Source: Aureobasidium sp. EXF-3400
Taxonomy: Eukaryota > Ascomycota > Dothideomycetes > Dothideales > Saccotheciaceae
Assembly: GCA_024195585.1 (NCBI GenBank)
Contig: SWBL01000536.1
Location: 1 to 23,321 of the forward strand
Direction of reading: 5' to 3'
Length of the DNA stretch: 23,321 nucleotides
Below the pieces are notes generated by a model, which worked only from the letters and a program-made list of their open reading frames with translations, was not told the origin of the DNA and searched no databases. Below are positions 9,726 to 18,917 of the stretch, piece by piece. Position numbers and translations under genes: made by a program. How positions within the stretch are numbered: position 1 is the first letter of the stretch; every line of letters starts with the position of its first letter.

Positions 9726-10781
9726 TGTGTAGATGAGGATACCAGAATTGTCTGTAACAAGAACTGGTAGAGGAAGTTGAGTTTATGCTGAGCGACAATT
9801 TTTCTCAAACTGCCCGCGACATCGCATATCGCATCACCTTCGTCATCCCATTGGCTAAAACCCCGCCTCCCACTTCGGGGCATGCTGACCCGTGTGTCTT
9901 GACTTTTATTCACCTCGCCGGCTGGGAATTCCTTCTCGAAAACAACACATGTATGAACCAAAGCGATACCTAGCTATTCTCTGGTCCTGGAGACTAAATT
10001 TGAATACTCCAGTATCTTTAAGGATAATTGCGTTTCTACTTGATTGATGTTCACGAATCACGAGGAGTTTTTGGCGGGACAAGCATTGACACGGGTTCGC
10101 TGGACACTCAATCAACAACCAGGTGCTGAAATCCGTCCAGCTCGACTTATTATCCCCTTCAATACAAATCCGAGCCAATTCCAATCAGCCTGTAAGTTAA
10201 AAAGGCTGAAAAAGTCTATAACGACTTACATAACCCCTTCTGGCTTAAAGTGACCGAGTTCTTGATGCGTAAAAGTTTGCTACTTGAGCAACCCTGGTGA
10301 TACCAAGAATTGTACCGTACAACAATACATTCTGCATGGTTCACATGAGCACACAAGAAATCGCTTTAGCAAATTCTCAACGGGGTTCTCCATATGAATA
10401 TCCTTCTCTTGGCTTGAATCAGACTGGGTTTAATGTTGACATGTTATTAAGTATCAGGATGCCAGGATCATGTCGGACCAAGTCAAGGTTCATACGTCAG
10501 GGTCCGGACTCCCGACGAACCATAAAACGGTTTCGTTTATTGAGGTCGGAGTTTGGTGCCAGCCTCGTCTGCACTGTCGAGGGGTCTTTGATGCTTGGTG
10601 TAATCATGTCAGGTACTGCTGCATGGATTGTGCTGGCTGGGGCGTCTAGAATGACAAGGCGGCTAGCAATTCTGCCCAACTTCAGTCTTGTGCCACGCAG
10701 GGTGGAGAGAGCTCATCAGGGTAGCTGCTGCTGAAATCCACACCTGCATCGCTCCTGCCTCTTGAGCTTCCATTATTCAGC
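9726..10781. promoter_or_regulatory. Divergent intergenic region upstream of ADE16 and the 835-aa gene
   Basis: This is about 1.06 kb between two divergent starts. No exon with splice support was found. The 145-codon plus-strand frame at 10297-10734 begins at a GTG and has no domain features, so it is not called. The pieces adjoining each ATG are expected 5'UTR and promoter; no specific operator was identified. Confidence 0.45.
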
Positions 10782-13289
10782 ATGCCTTCCTCTCGCGAGG
10801 AAGAGCCTCGCCGGCGCAAGAAATCTTACGATCGTGATTCCCCCAAACCGTCGTCCAGGGACAAGGATACCAAGGAGCGACATAAATCATCCGCCAGAAA
10901 GACAACCACTCGTCGGCGCAGCGACGCAAGCAGAGAACACAGTCCCTCACGCCCCGACAAATCCACCTCGACATTGTCAGAACGCTCACCAAAAAAGGTC
11001 ACCATGTCGATACCAGAGATGGAGCGCCGGTCGTCAATCGGCGAGAAGCGACCGCAGTCGTATCCCAACTTCTCAAAGGCACACAGTAGAGAGGCCGTTA
11101 CTCCGGGATCAGAAAGTACTACCGACCAAAAACCTCGCACTCCAGCAGACATGGCCGATAGCCCCTCACGTGTCCCTCCGAGCACTCCTCTAACTGACGA
11201 CGACCGAGACCTTCGACGAGCAAAGAGCGGGAACAATATGAGAAACCACACAGACAGAGTCAAATCTGAAGCCGGCCTCAATTCTAGAAGAAGTATGGAC
11301 AATGGTTTGCGTGTGAACATGACAGGCTCTGCAGCGAGCAGCCGCCGTCCGTCTCCATCAAGCGTCTCCGAGACATCTGCTCCGAGTACCGGCTCAACCA
11401 AGTACAACAAGGCTCCCTCTCAGCCCGCATCAACTGTCAGTCAAACGACCGTCGACTCGCAGGCTACGTCGGTTGCCCCCGAACGCAAACCTCCTTCTAG
11501 GCCTCCACCGGTCTCCGTTGGACAGCACTATTCTCCCCAATCACGACCCGACTCATCGCCACGCACCCCTACTCCACAGGATTCGGCTTTCCCTCCGTAT
11601 GTTCACAGACCAAAATCTACTCCTGGTATCGATGTCTTCCCCGTTGGCTTCTCTCCTCGATCCGCTCATCCGGACTCGGTCGCCATGCCTCCCCCACCAC
11701 CACCTCCACCAATGGTATTTGCTCAAGATACCCCTCGTGTCGACTATCTGCTACAGAATGGTGGATTGCCGTACTTGATCTCAAAATCTATTGTTCCGCC
11801 AGCCAACGACCAGCCTGTTCAATCCTATGCACAGTACCAGTCTCCTCGCATACCTTCTGCAGTTGATGTTCAGCACATCTTTGCTCCCGTAAGTGGTCGT
11901 CTCGAAGATATTGGTAAGGTTCTGTCAAAAAGTGGGTCGCTGGCTGTAGCCACCGGATATCGCTCAGTCGCTAGGAGACTACTAGATCGTCTCGAGGCTG
12001 TGTTTGCTCGCAGCATCTCGCACGAGCGTTGCAAATGTGTTTTGTGCCTCAAAACTGCGCAGACAACATTGTCTGATGAAGAGGATACGGGAATAAGCTG
12101 GGGTGAAATCTTGGAATATGTGGCTGGCCGCAGAGAGCTTCCACAGTGGCCTCCTTTTTCTCTATCGTCAGATGCACCGGGCTACAATCTATCTGGGGTC
12201 GAACCGATGCAAAAACTCGACCCTGATGTTCCGGACGAGTATCGTGCTCACTACATCAAGCAGAATGCTAAAACCAAGCGATCAGTTCAGGACTGGCTCG
12301 TACGACAACCAGACTCTCCGTCCAGTCCTCCACAGGAAGTAGATGACGAGACCTTAACCTTTGCTATACTCACACACATCGATCCTGCACGAAGGCCGCT
12401 GTTCACAGCTCTCATGAAGGGTCTCTCAACTGTGCCCTCTTCCAGAGCACCGACACCTGTCAACGAGCCCAAGAACGAAGTGTTGGCCAAGACCGCGGCT
12501 GCTCTACAACGTTTGTACCGTCTACCACACTTGCCAAGAGACCCAGAGTGCACCATCTACTTGCTTAATAACCTACAACTACACAGTATGCTTGCTACGC
12601 TTGCCGTAGTGAGTGCTGGAGAGTGGGACATTTTGGTGTCTGGTCGATTCGATGGCTTCTTGTGGAGTGGAGCTGAGACAGTGCCACCTTCTGCACTCTA
12701 TGGATCAACCATGACACCCATGTCTAGAACAACAACGCCTTTTAGTGGAGGCATACCATCTCGTAACACAACACCGTTCTCACCCCTACGCAACGTCATG
12801 TCACCAGATCACACAGCAAACATGTTCCCCTCTCGTGGCACAACACCAGCTCCTGGCATGCCCGGTGGCGCTCCAGCTCCTGTTCAGATGGACGAAGAGA
12901 CCGAAATCGCCGTTCTGGCACAGATGGAACGCGAGATCTACCGTGGTATGGAAGCCTTGGAAGACCAATTTGAAGTTCTGCACAGACAGGCCGAGGCTGT
13001 TAGACAGAGACTACGCGAACGCAGTGCAGGACTTGCAATGGCTGCCAAGGCACGTAGAGGCTCGATGGCGTCTGACATTGGAGTGAGGATCGGCACACCT
13101 GGTGGACCTTGGGACGACGAGCAACAATCAATCTTTGACGATGGAAGATCAGAACTAGCGCCTGACGACTCTGCCAGCAACATTGATTTCGGAAGGAAGA
13201 GAAGATCCAAGCGACACGACCGCAGGACGCCAGCTGTACCTGAGGAGAACGAGGATATGGAACGCGATTCCGGTAGGAGGAGGAGATGA
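10782..13289 (+). CDS. Large mostly disordered protein of unknown function (835 aa)
   Basis: A single uninterrupted exon. Residues 1-300 are rich in Ser, Arg, Lys and Pro with many SP/TP sites and look disordered. A run of eight prolines lies at about 302-311. A more ordered core (about 330-640) contains LEDIGKVLSKSGSLAVATGYR, a Cys cluster CKCVLC (C417, C419, C422, with a His at 414) that could bind a metal, and helical segments up to SGEWDILVSGRFDGFLW. Next, an S-R-x-T-T-P motif occurs three times (about 648-695). Residues about 702-760 form a charged coiled-coil-like helix (EREIYRGMEALEDQFEVLHR), followed by an acidic/basic tail ending RRRR. I do not recognise the family. The layout suggests a phosphorylated scaffold or regulator, possibly nuclear, but this is inference. 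Confidence 0.85.
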   Translation: MPSSREEEPRRRKKSYDRDSPKPSSRDKDTKERHKSSARKTTTRRRSDASREHSPSRPDKSTSTLSERSPKKVTMSIPEMERRSSIGEKRPQSYPNFSKAHSREAVTPGSESTTDQKPRTPADMADSPSRVPPSTPLTDDDRDLRRAKSGNNMRNHTDRVKSEAGLNSRRSMDNGLRVNMTGSAASSRRPSPSSVSETSAPSTGSTKYNKAPSQPASTVSQTTVDSQATSVAPERKPPSRPPPVSVGQHYSPQSRPDSSPRTPTPQDSAFPPYVHRPKSTPGIDVFPVGFSPRSAHPDSVAMPPPPPPPPMVFAQDTPRVDYLLQNGGLPYLISKSIVPPANDQPVQSYAQYQSPRIPSAVDVQHIFAPVSGRLEDIGKVLSKSGSLAVATGYRSVARRLLDRLEAVFARSISHERCKCVLCLKTAQTTLSDEEDTGISWGEILEYVAGRRELPQWPPFSLSSDAPGYNLSGVEPMQKLDPDVPDEYRAHYIKQNAKTKRSVQDWLVRQPDSPSSPPQEVDDETLTFAILTHIDPARRPLFTALMKGLSTVPSSRAPTPVNEPKNEVLAKTAAALQRLYRLPHLPRDPECTIYLLNNLQLHSMLATLAVVSAGEWDILVSGRFDGFLWSGAETVPPSALYGSTMTPMSRTTTPFSGGIPSRNTTPFSPLRNVMSPDHTANMFPSRGTTPAPGMPGGAPAPVQMDEETEIAVLAQMEREIYRGMEALEDQFEVLHRQAEAVRQRLRERSAGLAMAAKARRGSMASDIGVRIGTPGGPWDDEQQSIFDDGRSELAPDDSASNIDFGRKRRSKRHDRRTPAVPEENEDMERDSGRRRR

Positions 13290-13881
13290 TAAGAAGCAGC
13301 GTATCACCCGAAAGGCAGTCGTGCACATGCGATCGGCATCCACTCCAACACCATAGAAATACCCACGCAACAACGGCACGTCACTTTAATGTGCGAAAGC
13401 AGCTCACTCGACACTGCTGTTGAACTCGCATGACACATACTTCTTTTCTCTCTTTCTTTTTTCTTTCTTTTTGGATCGAAATGATTATTTCGCATATTTC
13501 TTGTTACATTGCATAGCGGAAGTTGGAGCGAAGGAGGGCATTTGTACTTTTTTCGGGCAGAAGTGTCTTGTTCATAGCAAATACCATAACTATACCTCTA
13601 CCGATGATAATCTCCAAGCATTAGTTACCAATCGTATTCACTCACATCGACTGGTATACGCTGATGCCGGACAGAAGCACTCCAAACTCCGCGTTCCAAA
13701 CTCCGAACCCTTGATCTTTTTTCCTCTCCGCATCTCCAAAACCATCGTCACTGTTCCACCATTCGAACTCTCATACAACCCTTGTCGCAACTCTACAACC
13801 TCTTCACCACAACCCAAACAACACGACACCTACCACATCGAGACTATACCGAAGCGAACTACCCACACAGCAACACCAAAA
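13290..13881. other. Intergenic between the 835-aa gene and Trm112
   Basis: This holds the 3' flank of one gene and the promoter/5'UTR of the next. A strong polypyrimidine tract lies at about 13439-13475 (runs of T broken by C). CA-rich DNA precedes the Trm112 start. The Trm112 frame is open upstream back to a TTG at 13420, but with no ATG or conservation sign, so the extension is not called. Confidence 0.5.
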
Positions 13882-14376
13882 ATGAAACTCCTCACCCTCA
13901 ACTTCCTCACCTGCGCCCGCAAAGCCTGCAAACAAGAACCCGCAGCCTTTCCCTTGCATCCCCGCGACGCCGACCTCGAACGCGTGGACCAAGAATTGAA
14001 TCCAGAATTCTTGATCAATGTACTACCTAGATTAGATTGGAAAGCCATCAAGAGCTTGAGTGAAGAGGTATGCCCCCTCCTTCCCACCTCTGCCTGCTCC
14101 TCCCAACCTCCGCCCCTCCTCCTCTGCACCTCAAGAAATATAGACACTAACAGAAAATCACAGCTCGGTCTGCCCACCCTCCCCGACTCAGCACCCGAAG
14201 AATCAGACCTCCTAGACGCAGAAACAAAGCAACCTACACAAACATTACAAGACTTGCATGCCTTGTTGGTGGAAACGAGTGTTAGCGATGGAAAATTGGT
14301 CTGTGGGCATTGTGGACACGAGTATGCGGTTAAAGAAGGCATTGCCAATTTTTTGCTGCCGAGTCATTTGGTCTAG
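13882..14376 (+). CDS. TRM112: Trm112, zinc-binding activator subunit of methyltransferases
   Basis: Exons are 13882-14067 and 14164-14376; the 96-nt intron has a GTATGC donor, an ACTAAC branch site and a CAG acceptor. The 132-aa product matches the family length (135 in yeast). It starts MKLLTLNFLTCARKAC, giving C11 and C16, and ends with LVCGHCGHEYAVKEGIANFLLP, giving C109 and C112; these four cysteines form the family's zinc site. The central part (about 40-100) is the less conserved helical domain. Trm112 is the obligate partner that stabilises several SAM methyltransferases: Trm9 and Trm11 (tRNA), Bud23 (18S rRNA) and Mtq2 (release factor eRF1). The preferred start lies after an AACACCAAAA leader. 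The intron has no in-frame stop, so retention would keep the frame. Confidence 0.96.
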   Translation: MKLLTLNFLTCARKACKQEPAAFPLHPRDADLERVDQELNPEFLINVLPRLDWKAIKSLSEEVCPLLPTSACSSQPPPLLLCTSRNIDTNRKSQLGLPTLPDSAPEESDLLDAETKQPTQTLQDLHALLVETSVSDGKLVCGHCGHEYAVKEGIANFLLPSHLV

Positions 14377-14886
14377 AAGATGATGATGCACTGAGGAAGG
14401 AGAGAGAGGTAGTGAGGGAAAGATGCGGATAGGGAGAGAAAGATGCGGATAGGGAAGGAGGGAAAGATATAGGGGAAAGGGATTAGGGAAAGCAAAGATA
14501 TGAGGGAGGACAAGAGAGGGAGACACAAGGGATACGATTGCAGCTATTTGGAGCTGATATGCAAGATATGGCTGTGACTGGTCCAGGCGAGGACCTCTGC
14601 AGAGATGGTCGCAGCAGCAAGAGGTATTTTGCAAGGTCTTAGCAGCCGTTGCGAGAAAGGTCACATCGAGACACTTTGCACCGCACACGTCAAAGAAACT
14701 GCAAAAGGAAGATTAAAAGAAGCGTTCTTGACGACTACGAAGACTGAACCACAAACCCCTTTTCATGCGGTCGAAAATCATGCCAACCCACCAGGTACTT
14801 TGACCCAAACACCTTGCGCCATCGCTCGAAAAAGGAAAAAACGCATCCATCCGAAAAAGCACCACCTCTTCGGACACCACCAGTTC
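14377..14886. other. Convergent 3' flanks of Trm112 and the Rad60-like gene
   Basis: This region is strongly purine-rich on the plus strand between about 14390 and 14535 and contains the short tandem repeat listed separately. No gene is called. Frames here are incidental to the flanking genes. Confidence 0.5.
14419..14458 (+). repeat. Two tandem copies of a 20-bp purine-rich unit
   Basis: The unit AAAGATGCGGATAGGGAGAG (14419-14438) is followed at once by a copy differing only in its last few bases (14439-14458), and a more diverged copy appears near 14463-14480. The tract lies just downstream of the Trm112 stop and is almost entirely purine on this strand. Confidence 0.85.
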
Positions 14887-16268
14887 TCACTTGATATGAA
14901 CATCGATGCAATCCATGTCAGATATATCTGTATCCTTGACCAGACCCTCTGGCGGCTCCAGTCTTTCGCCGTCGAACTCGAGATGAACAATGCGCTCAGC
15001 ATCGAGTTTGAAACTCCGTCGTGCTGCATTGATCATCTTGACAAAGGTTGTACTCTGCGAATGTGATTAGTACAGATTCATTTGAAGAGAGATGTAGTAA
15101 AACTTACCGGCCGCACTTTGATTTTGATGTCCGAGTGACCTTTTGCTTTTAACGTGACCTTAATCAGGGGTTCTTCCACCGCTGCTTCTCCGTCAACTGC
15201 AGGTGTGCCCTCGGCACTGGTACGTCTGCTGTCGGCGGCTTGCATATCGCTAAGATACTTATTCGGCTTCGGCGCGTCTCTTGCGGCCTTCTTGGCCTTG
15301 AGTTCTTGCCATACTTCGTCCGTCACGGCTTCGATGTGTATCTTTTCGGCATGCTCGTCGTCGGTATTGGCGAATGGTCCGTTGGTCATAATACGACCAT
15401 AAGAGTCCACCTTGATTCCCAGACTGCGAACGGTGGTCACATCGTAGACCTTGCGTAGCTTGAATGCGAAGAAGATGCGACTGGCGATTGATGGGTCCAG
15501 TGGTTGCTTGCTAAGCCAAGCCTCTCGCACGGCTTGTAGGTTTTGTGATAATTTTCGGGATACAATCAGAGGCACCGTGCCGGGTAAAGGTGATGTGATA
15601 AGGAGCTTGACGGTCGGATCGTGGACACCATTCTCAGTCCGCTCTCGCTCTTCTCGTCGTCGTTTTTCGCGAGCTTGACGGGCGAATTCGCGCATTTCTG
15701 GGTCGGAGTAGTAGTCCAAGTCGGCATCTGGGTCTGCTTCCGCGGCAGGAGTGGGTTCCAGACTTGTAGCATTTGAGGGCGTAATATCGTGTGTGGCATT
15801 TTTGAGGCTGACGGATTGGTCATCGTCGTCCGAGTCGTCCAGCAGCTCTATTACTGTTTCTTTCCGCGGTCGTGATTTTTGTGGTGTAGGAGCTATTGCG
15901 AAAGACTCTGAGCCAGCAGAGGCTTGTATCGATATCTTTCTTTCCGTGTCCTTGGGTTTGACCTTGGTGGAAGGCTCGCTGGCGTCGTCGTTGCTTATGC
16001 GCCGGCGCTTGCCCGTTCGCGACTCTTCATCTTTTACTTCGCTAGTCTGGCTCCGTCTCAAGATATCCTTGTCGCTCTTTTTACGTTGACGTTGGCGCTG
16101 GCGGTCCTCGACGAGTTCGCTGAAGGTGTGCGAGTGGCTAAAAATGTCTGTGGGAGGGTCCGGTTTGGTTGTCGAGTCTGGTGATGCTGAAGCTGGAGGC
16201 GGCGCAGTTGGTGTCGCGGCCCAGGTTGGGCGCTTGAATAATGATCTTTTCGGCTTGCCGTCGGCCAT
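14887..16268 (-). CDS. Rad60/Esc2/NIP45-like protein with tandem SUMO-like domains (442 aa)
   Basis: Exon 1 is 16268-15108 and exon 2 is 15054-14887. The 53-nt intron (GTAAGT donor, GCAG acceptor) splits the last SUMO-like domain in phase 0. Residues 1-215 are charged and disordered, with a basic patch KRRR (about 87-90) and a hydrophobic-acidic segment VIELLDDSDDDD (139-150) that fits a SUMO-interacting motif. A degenerate SUMO-like domain spans about 219-295. The second, about 368-442, reads IKVTLKAKG, then after splicing STTFVKMINAARRSF and LEFDGERLEP, ending DMDCIDVHIK with no diglycine, as expected for this non-conjugating family. Relatives act in recombination-intermediate processing, replication stress and silencing by mimicking SUMO. 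The ATG at 16268 is preferred; the frame extends 16 codons upstream only from a TTG. Confidence 0.88.
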
Positions 16269-16563
16269 AGATATGGGTCGAGTGTTTGTTGTGGTCGGTG
16301 TGTGGATTGGCCACAATCAAGGACTCGGTCTTTGCCCAAAAAGTGACGGCAACGCCATGGTGATTGTTGATCGACTGTGCGGGGTTGTCACTGCCCTTTT
16401 GAGCTTGACATGTTTCGGCAGCTCCAAAAAGTCTCACTTCTTCTTGCTTCCTCCAACCGCTCTTTCCTTTGTGCTGGTTGGTAAAGGTCATACTCTGTTC
16501 TAGTCATGTCATGCTCATTGCTTCGTTACAGTCATCTCTATGGTCTAAGTCTATGCTCTATAT

Positions 16564-18384
16564 CTAGGCACCTCCCTTTTCTCCACCTCTGGCTTCCTGT
16601 TCCATCCTGCTGATGAATCTTGACTTGAGTCTGATCAGATGGCCGTACTTGTAAAATACAAACGGAATGGGGATGATCAGAACTTCTAGCAACCCCAAGA
16701 GTGTGCCCTGCCAGTTTGGCCCGAGAGCATTCCAGATCGCTGGTCCAGCCAACGGAAGCGTACCGCCTGCAATTGTGCGAGTCAAAACATTGCCCGCCAT
16801 CGCAGAGGCGGCGTACATCCCATAACTACGTCCGATATAGTTGGACCCGTAGATGAATGTTGCTGTTGTGCCCGCTCCAAATGGAATTCCCGAGAGGATA
16901 GGCCAAATGTAGTGCACATTTGGTGTACACGTCCAGGCAAACATCAGTCCGCCAATCGGCACCAGCACTGCACCGATACAAACGATGAATACTGGCGACT
17001 CGGGTGTTGGTTTGCCATTGGCGTCCAACTTCTTTCGCTGAACCATTTTCCTCAGAAGCGGTTCGCACGCAATCACCAACACGTTGCCGACTCCGATACC
17101 AAGGTATGCGAGGCCGGTATGACCTGTCGACCACCCACGAAGCCCTATAAACACTCTTGGATAAATCACGAACGTCAAGTCTGTCCACGTATCAGTACGT
17201 CCCAACGCCACAATACCAGGCTGTACTCACAGTTCATCGCGTAGACGATCAAGATATAGAGGTCCCAGAACCAGAGAATAGGCTCGGTTGCGGTGAGATA
17301 GATTGGTCTCCAAAGCGATGCTCCAAGCAAAGGCCAGAACGCTCGCTTCTCGTCATGCTTGCTCCACCACTGGTTGTCACTGGTCTCCTTTCTCTTCTTC
17401 TCCGCACGACGCCTGAGGAGAGCAGGACCATACGTCTCTGGTACAGTTGCCATCAACAGGAACGAGACGCCGGCCAGTATCAGTGTTATCCAGTGGATCC
17501 ATCGCCATCCCAGGTTGTCGAAGATGAAGCCTCCAACCAGGGGTCCTAGAACAGGCCCATTCATTAACCCTAGAGCCCAACAACTGAAGGTGAATGCCCT
17601 GTGTTTGTCGGTTGAGACGTCGTTGATGGTACCAGGTGAGTTCGAAACGACTGAGCATCCGACCATGGCAGCGAAGAAGCGGCACACGAGAATGACCGAC
17701 ACATCGTTTGCGATGGCACAGGGAAAGATGAAGAACATGAATGCGAACAGTGTTGAGATGTAGACTGGACGGCGCCCGAACATTTCCTAGAGAATGTCAG
17801 TCGCGTTTTGAGCATACCAGCAACATGTTTACTCACGCTTAGAGGAGCCCAGATCATGCTTCCAGCAGCCATACCAAAGAGGTACGTCGTCAAGCCTAGA
17901 AGCGATATCGTCGAATTATGAACCCCAAGCTCCACAGTCATGCTGTGTGCGCCTGAGATGCCTGAAGTGTATGCAGATGAGTACAAGACACTGCGCAGCG
18001 TGTCAGTATCAACCACGAAGATGTTCATCAAGAAACTTACACCGTACAACTTGCAATCGTGCAAGCGAAAATTGTATGTGCCTTCCTCCAGAGCGACCAG
18101 TTTTTGGGATCCTCAACATCGTTCTCATCCCACTTGACCTCATACTCGGGATCGAAGAATGCAGAGTGCGAGTGTGGTGGAGGGGGTATGCTTCTGGAAG
18201 CAGTCGGCTCAAGATCCGCGAAGGCCACTGTGTGGTCATTTTGGCTGTCCGCATCTTCTTCCTGATGGAACGATCGGAGTGAAGCACTCGAAGAGCTTGT
18301 CGAGCTCCAGGTGGTCTCGTGCATTTCCTTGACCTCGGTCTCATATGGTTCTGTCGCTGGTTGCGACTTTTCTGATGGCTCCAT
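16564..18384 (-). CDS. MFS transporter, DHA1-type 12-TM drug/polyamine family (556 aa)
   Basis: Exons are 18384-18041, 17990-17837, 17786-17231 and 17180-16564. All three introns are exactly 50 nt with GTAAGT or GTGAGT donors. The N-terminal cytosolic region (about 1-100) is acidic and Ser-rich, followed by the family-typical DPKNWSLWRK just before TM1. The loop between TM2 and TM3 has APLSEMFGRRPVYI (motif A), split by intron 2. CRFFAAMVGCSVVSNSPGTI, LGWRWIHWI and the mid-loop VPETYGPALLRRRAEKKRKE follow, then the second six-TM half beginning YLTFVIYPRVF and RGWSTGHTGLAYLGIGVGN. Such proteins are H+ antiporters of the plasma membrane exporting drugs, toxins or polyamines; the substrate here is unknown. 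It is divergent from a Zn2Cys6 factor, which suggests local regulation. Confidence 0.93.
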
Positions 18385-18917
18385 CTTGTCTGGTGTATAA
18401 ACTGATCGCAGACTACGCTCTGGAATCTTCTAGCAGATGGAGAGAATCCTTGATTTGAGGTGGGATAAAACAGTCAGTAGTCTGAATAGCTGTTCTGTAG
18501 ATGTGTCGCTATGATTATAGATGATACATCATTCTCTTTACCACTCATTTTGAGAAAGATATCTCAATATTCATCGGAACACTAGCCGTTCCCAAAGGTT
18601 GGGACATTTTGCGTATGGACCATGTTATCATGCCATCTGATCCTACGACGAATCATATCCGTCGAAACTCGACTTCTTCCCTGCCATCTGTAGCCTCATA
18701 CGATGCATTTTGCGATAACGAGATCAGAATAGGACGGAAGCCGGCCCGGTTTCTGCCTCGAGCAAGGAAGTCGCAAAGGGCCTTTGCGCTTGGCATTCGC
18801 AGGCCGGAGCAAGCCGGACCGTGAAGCATTTTCCAGCGACACCGGTCTGTTCCCGTATTACAGCAGACAACGACGGCCGGCACACCGGACCGTCCTGTCA
18901 CCCCTCAACACCATCCA
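18385..18917. promoter_or_regulatory. Shared divergent promoter of MFS transporter and Zn2Cys6 regulator
   Basis: This is 533 bp between two divergent ATGs. The regulator-proximal third is GC-rich with many CGG/CCG triplets, the half-site bound by Zn2Cys6 proteins. CCGGACCGT occurs twice (18814-18822 and 18885-18893), with GCCGG elements near 18740, 18803 and 18876. A perfect inverted repeat CGCAAAGG-G-CCTTTGCG lies at 18772-18788. Some of these may fall in the 5'UTR because the transcription start is unknown. The transporter-proximal part is AT-richer. Confidence 0.6.
18772..18788. repeat. Perfect 8-bp inverted repeat with 1-bp centre in the divergent promoter
   Basis: CGCAAAGG at 18772-18779 and its exact reverse complement CCTTTGCG at 18781-18788 flank a single G. 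The placement, 130 bases upstream of the regulator ATG, suits a dimeric protein-binding site or a 5'UTR hairpin. Confidence 0.8.

Noticed and set aside
10297..10734. 145-codon frame upstream of the 835-aa gene
   Set aside because: It begins at GTG, not ATG, has no recognisable features and lies in a promoter interval.
13420..13881. N-terminal extension of Trm112 by 154 codons
   Set aside because: It begins at TTG, translates a polypyrimidine tract, and the family's conserved N-terminus starts exactly at the ATG at 13882.
16269..16316. 16-residue extension of the Rad60-like protein
   Set aside because: The frame extends upstream only from a TTG codon; the ATG at 16268 is the first usable start.
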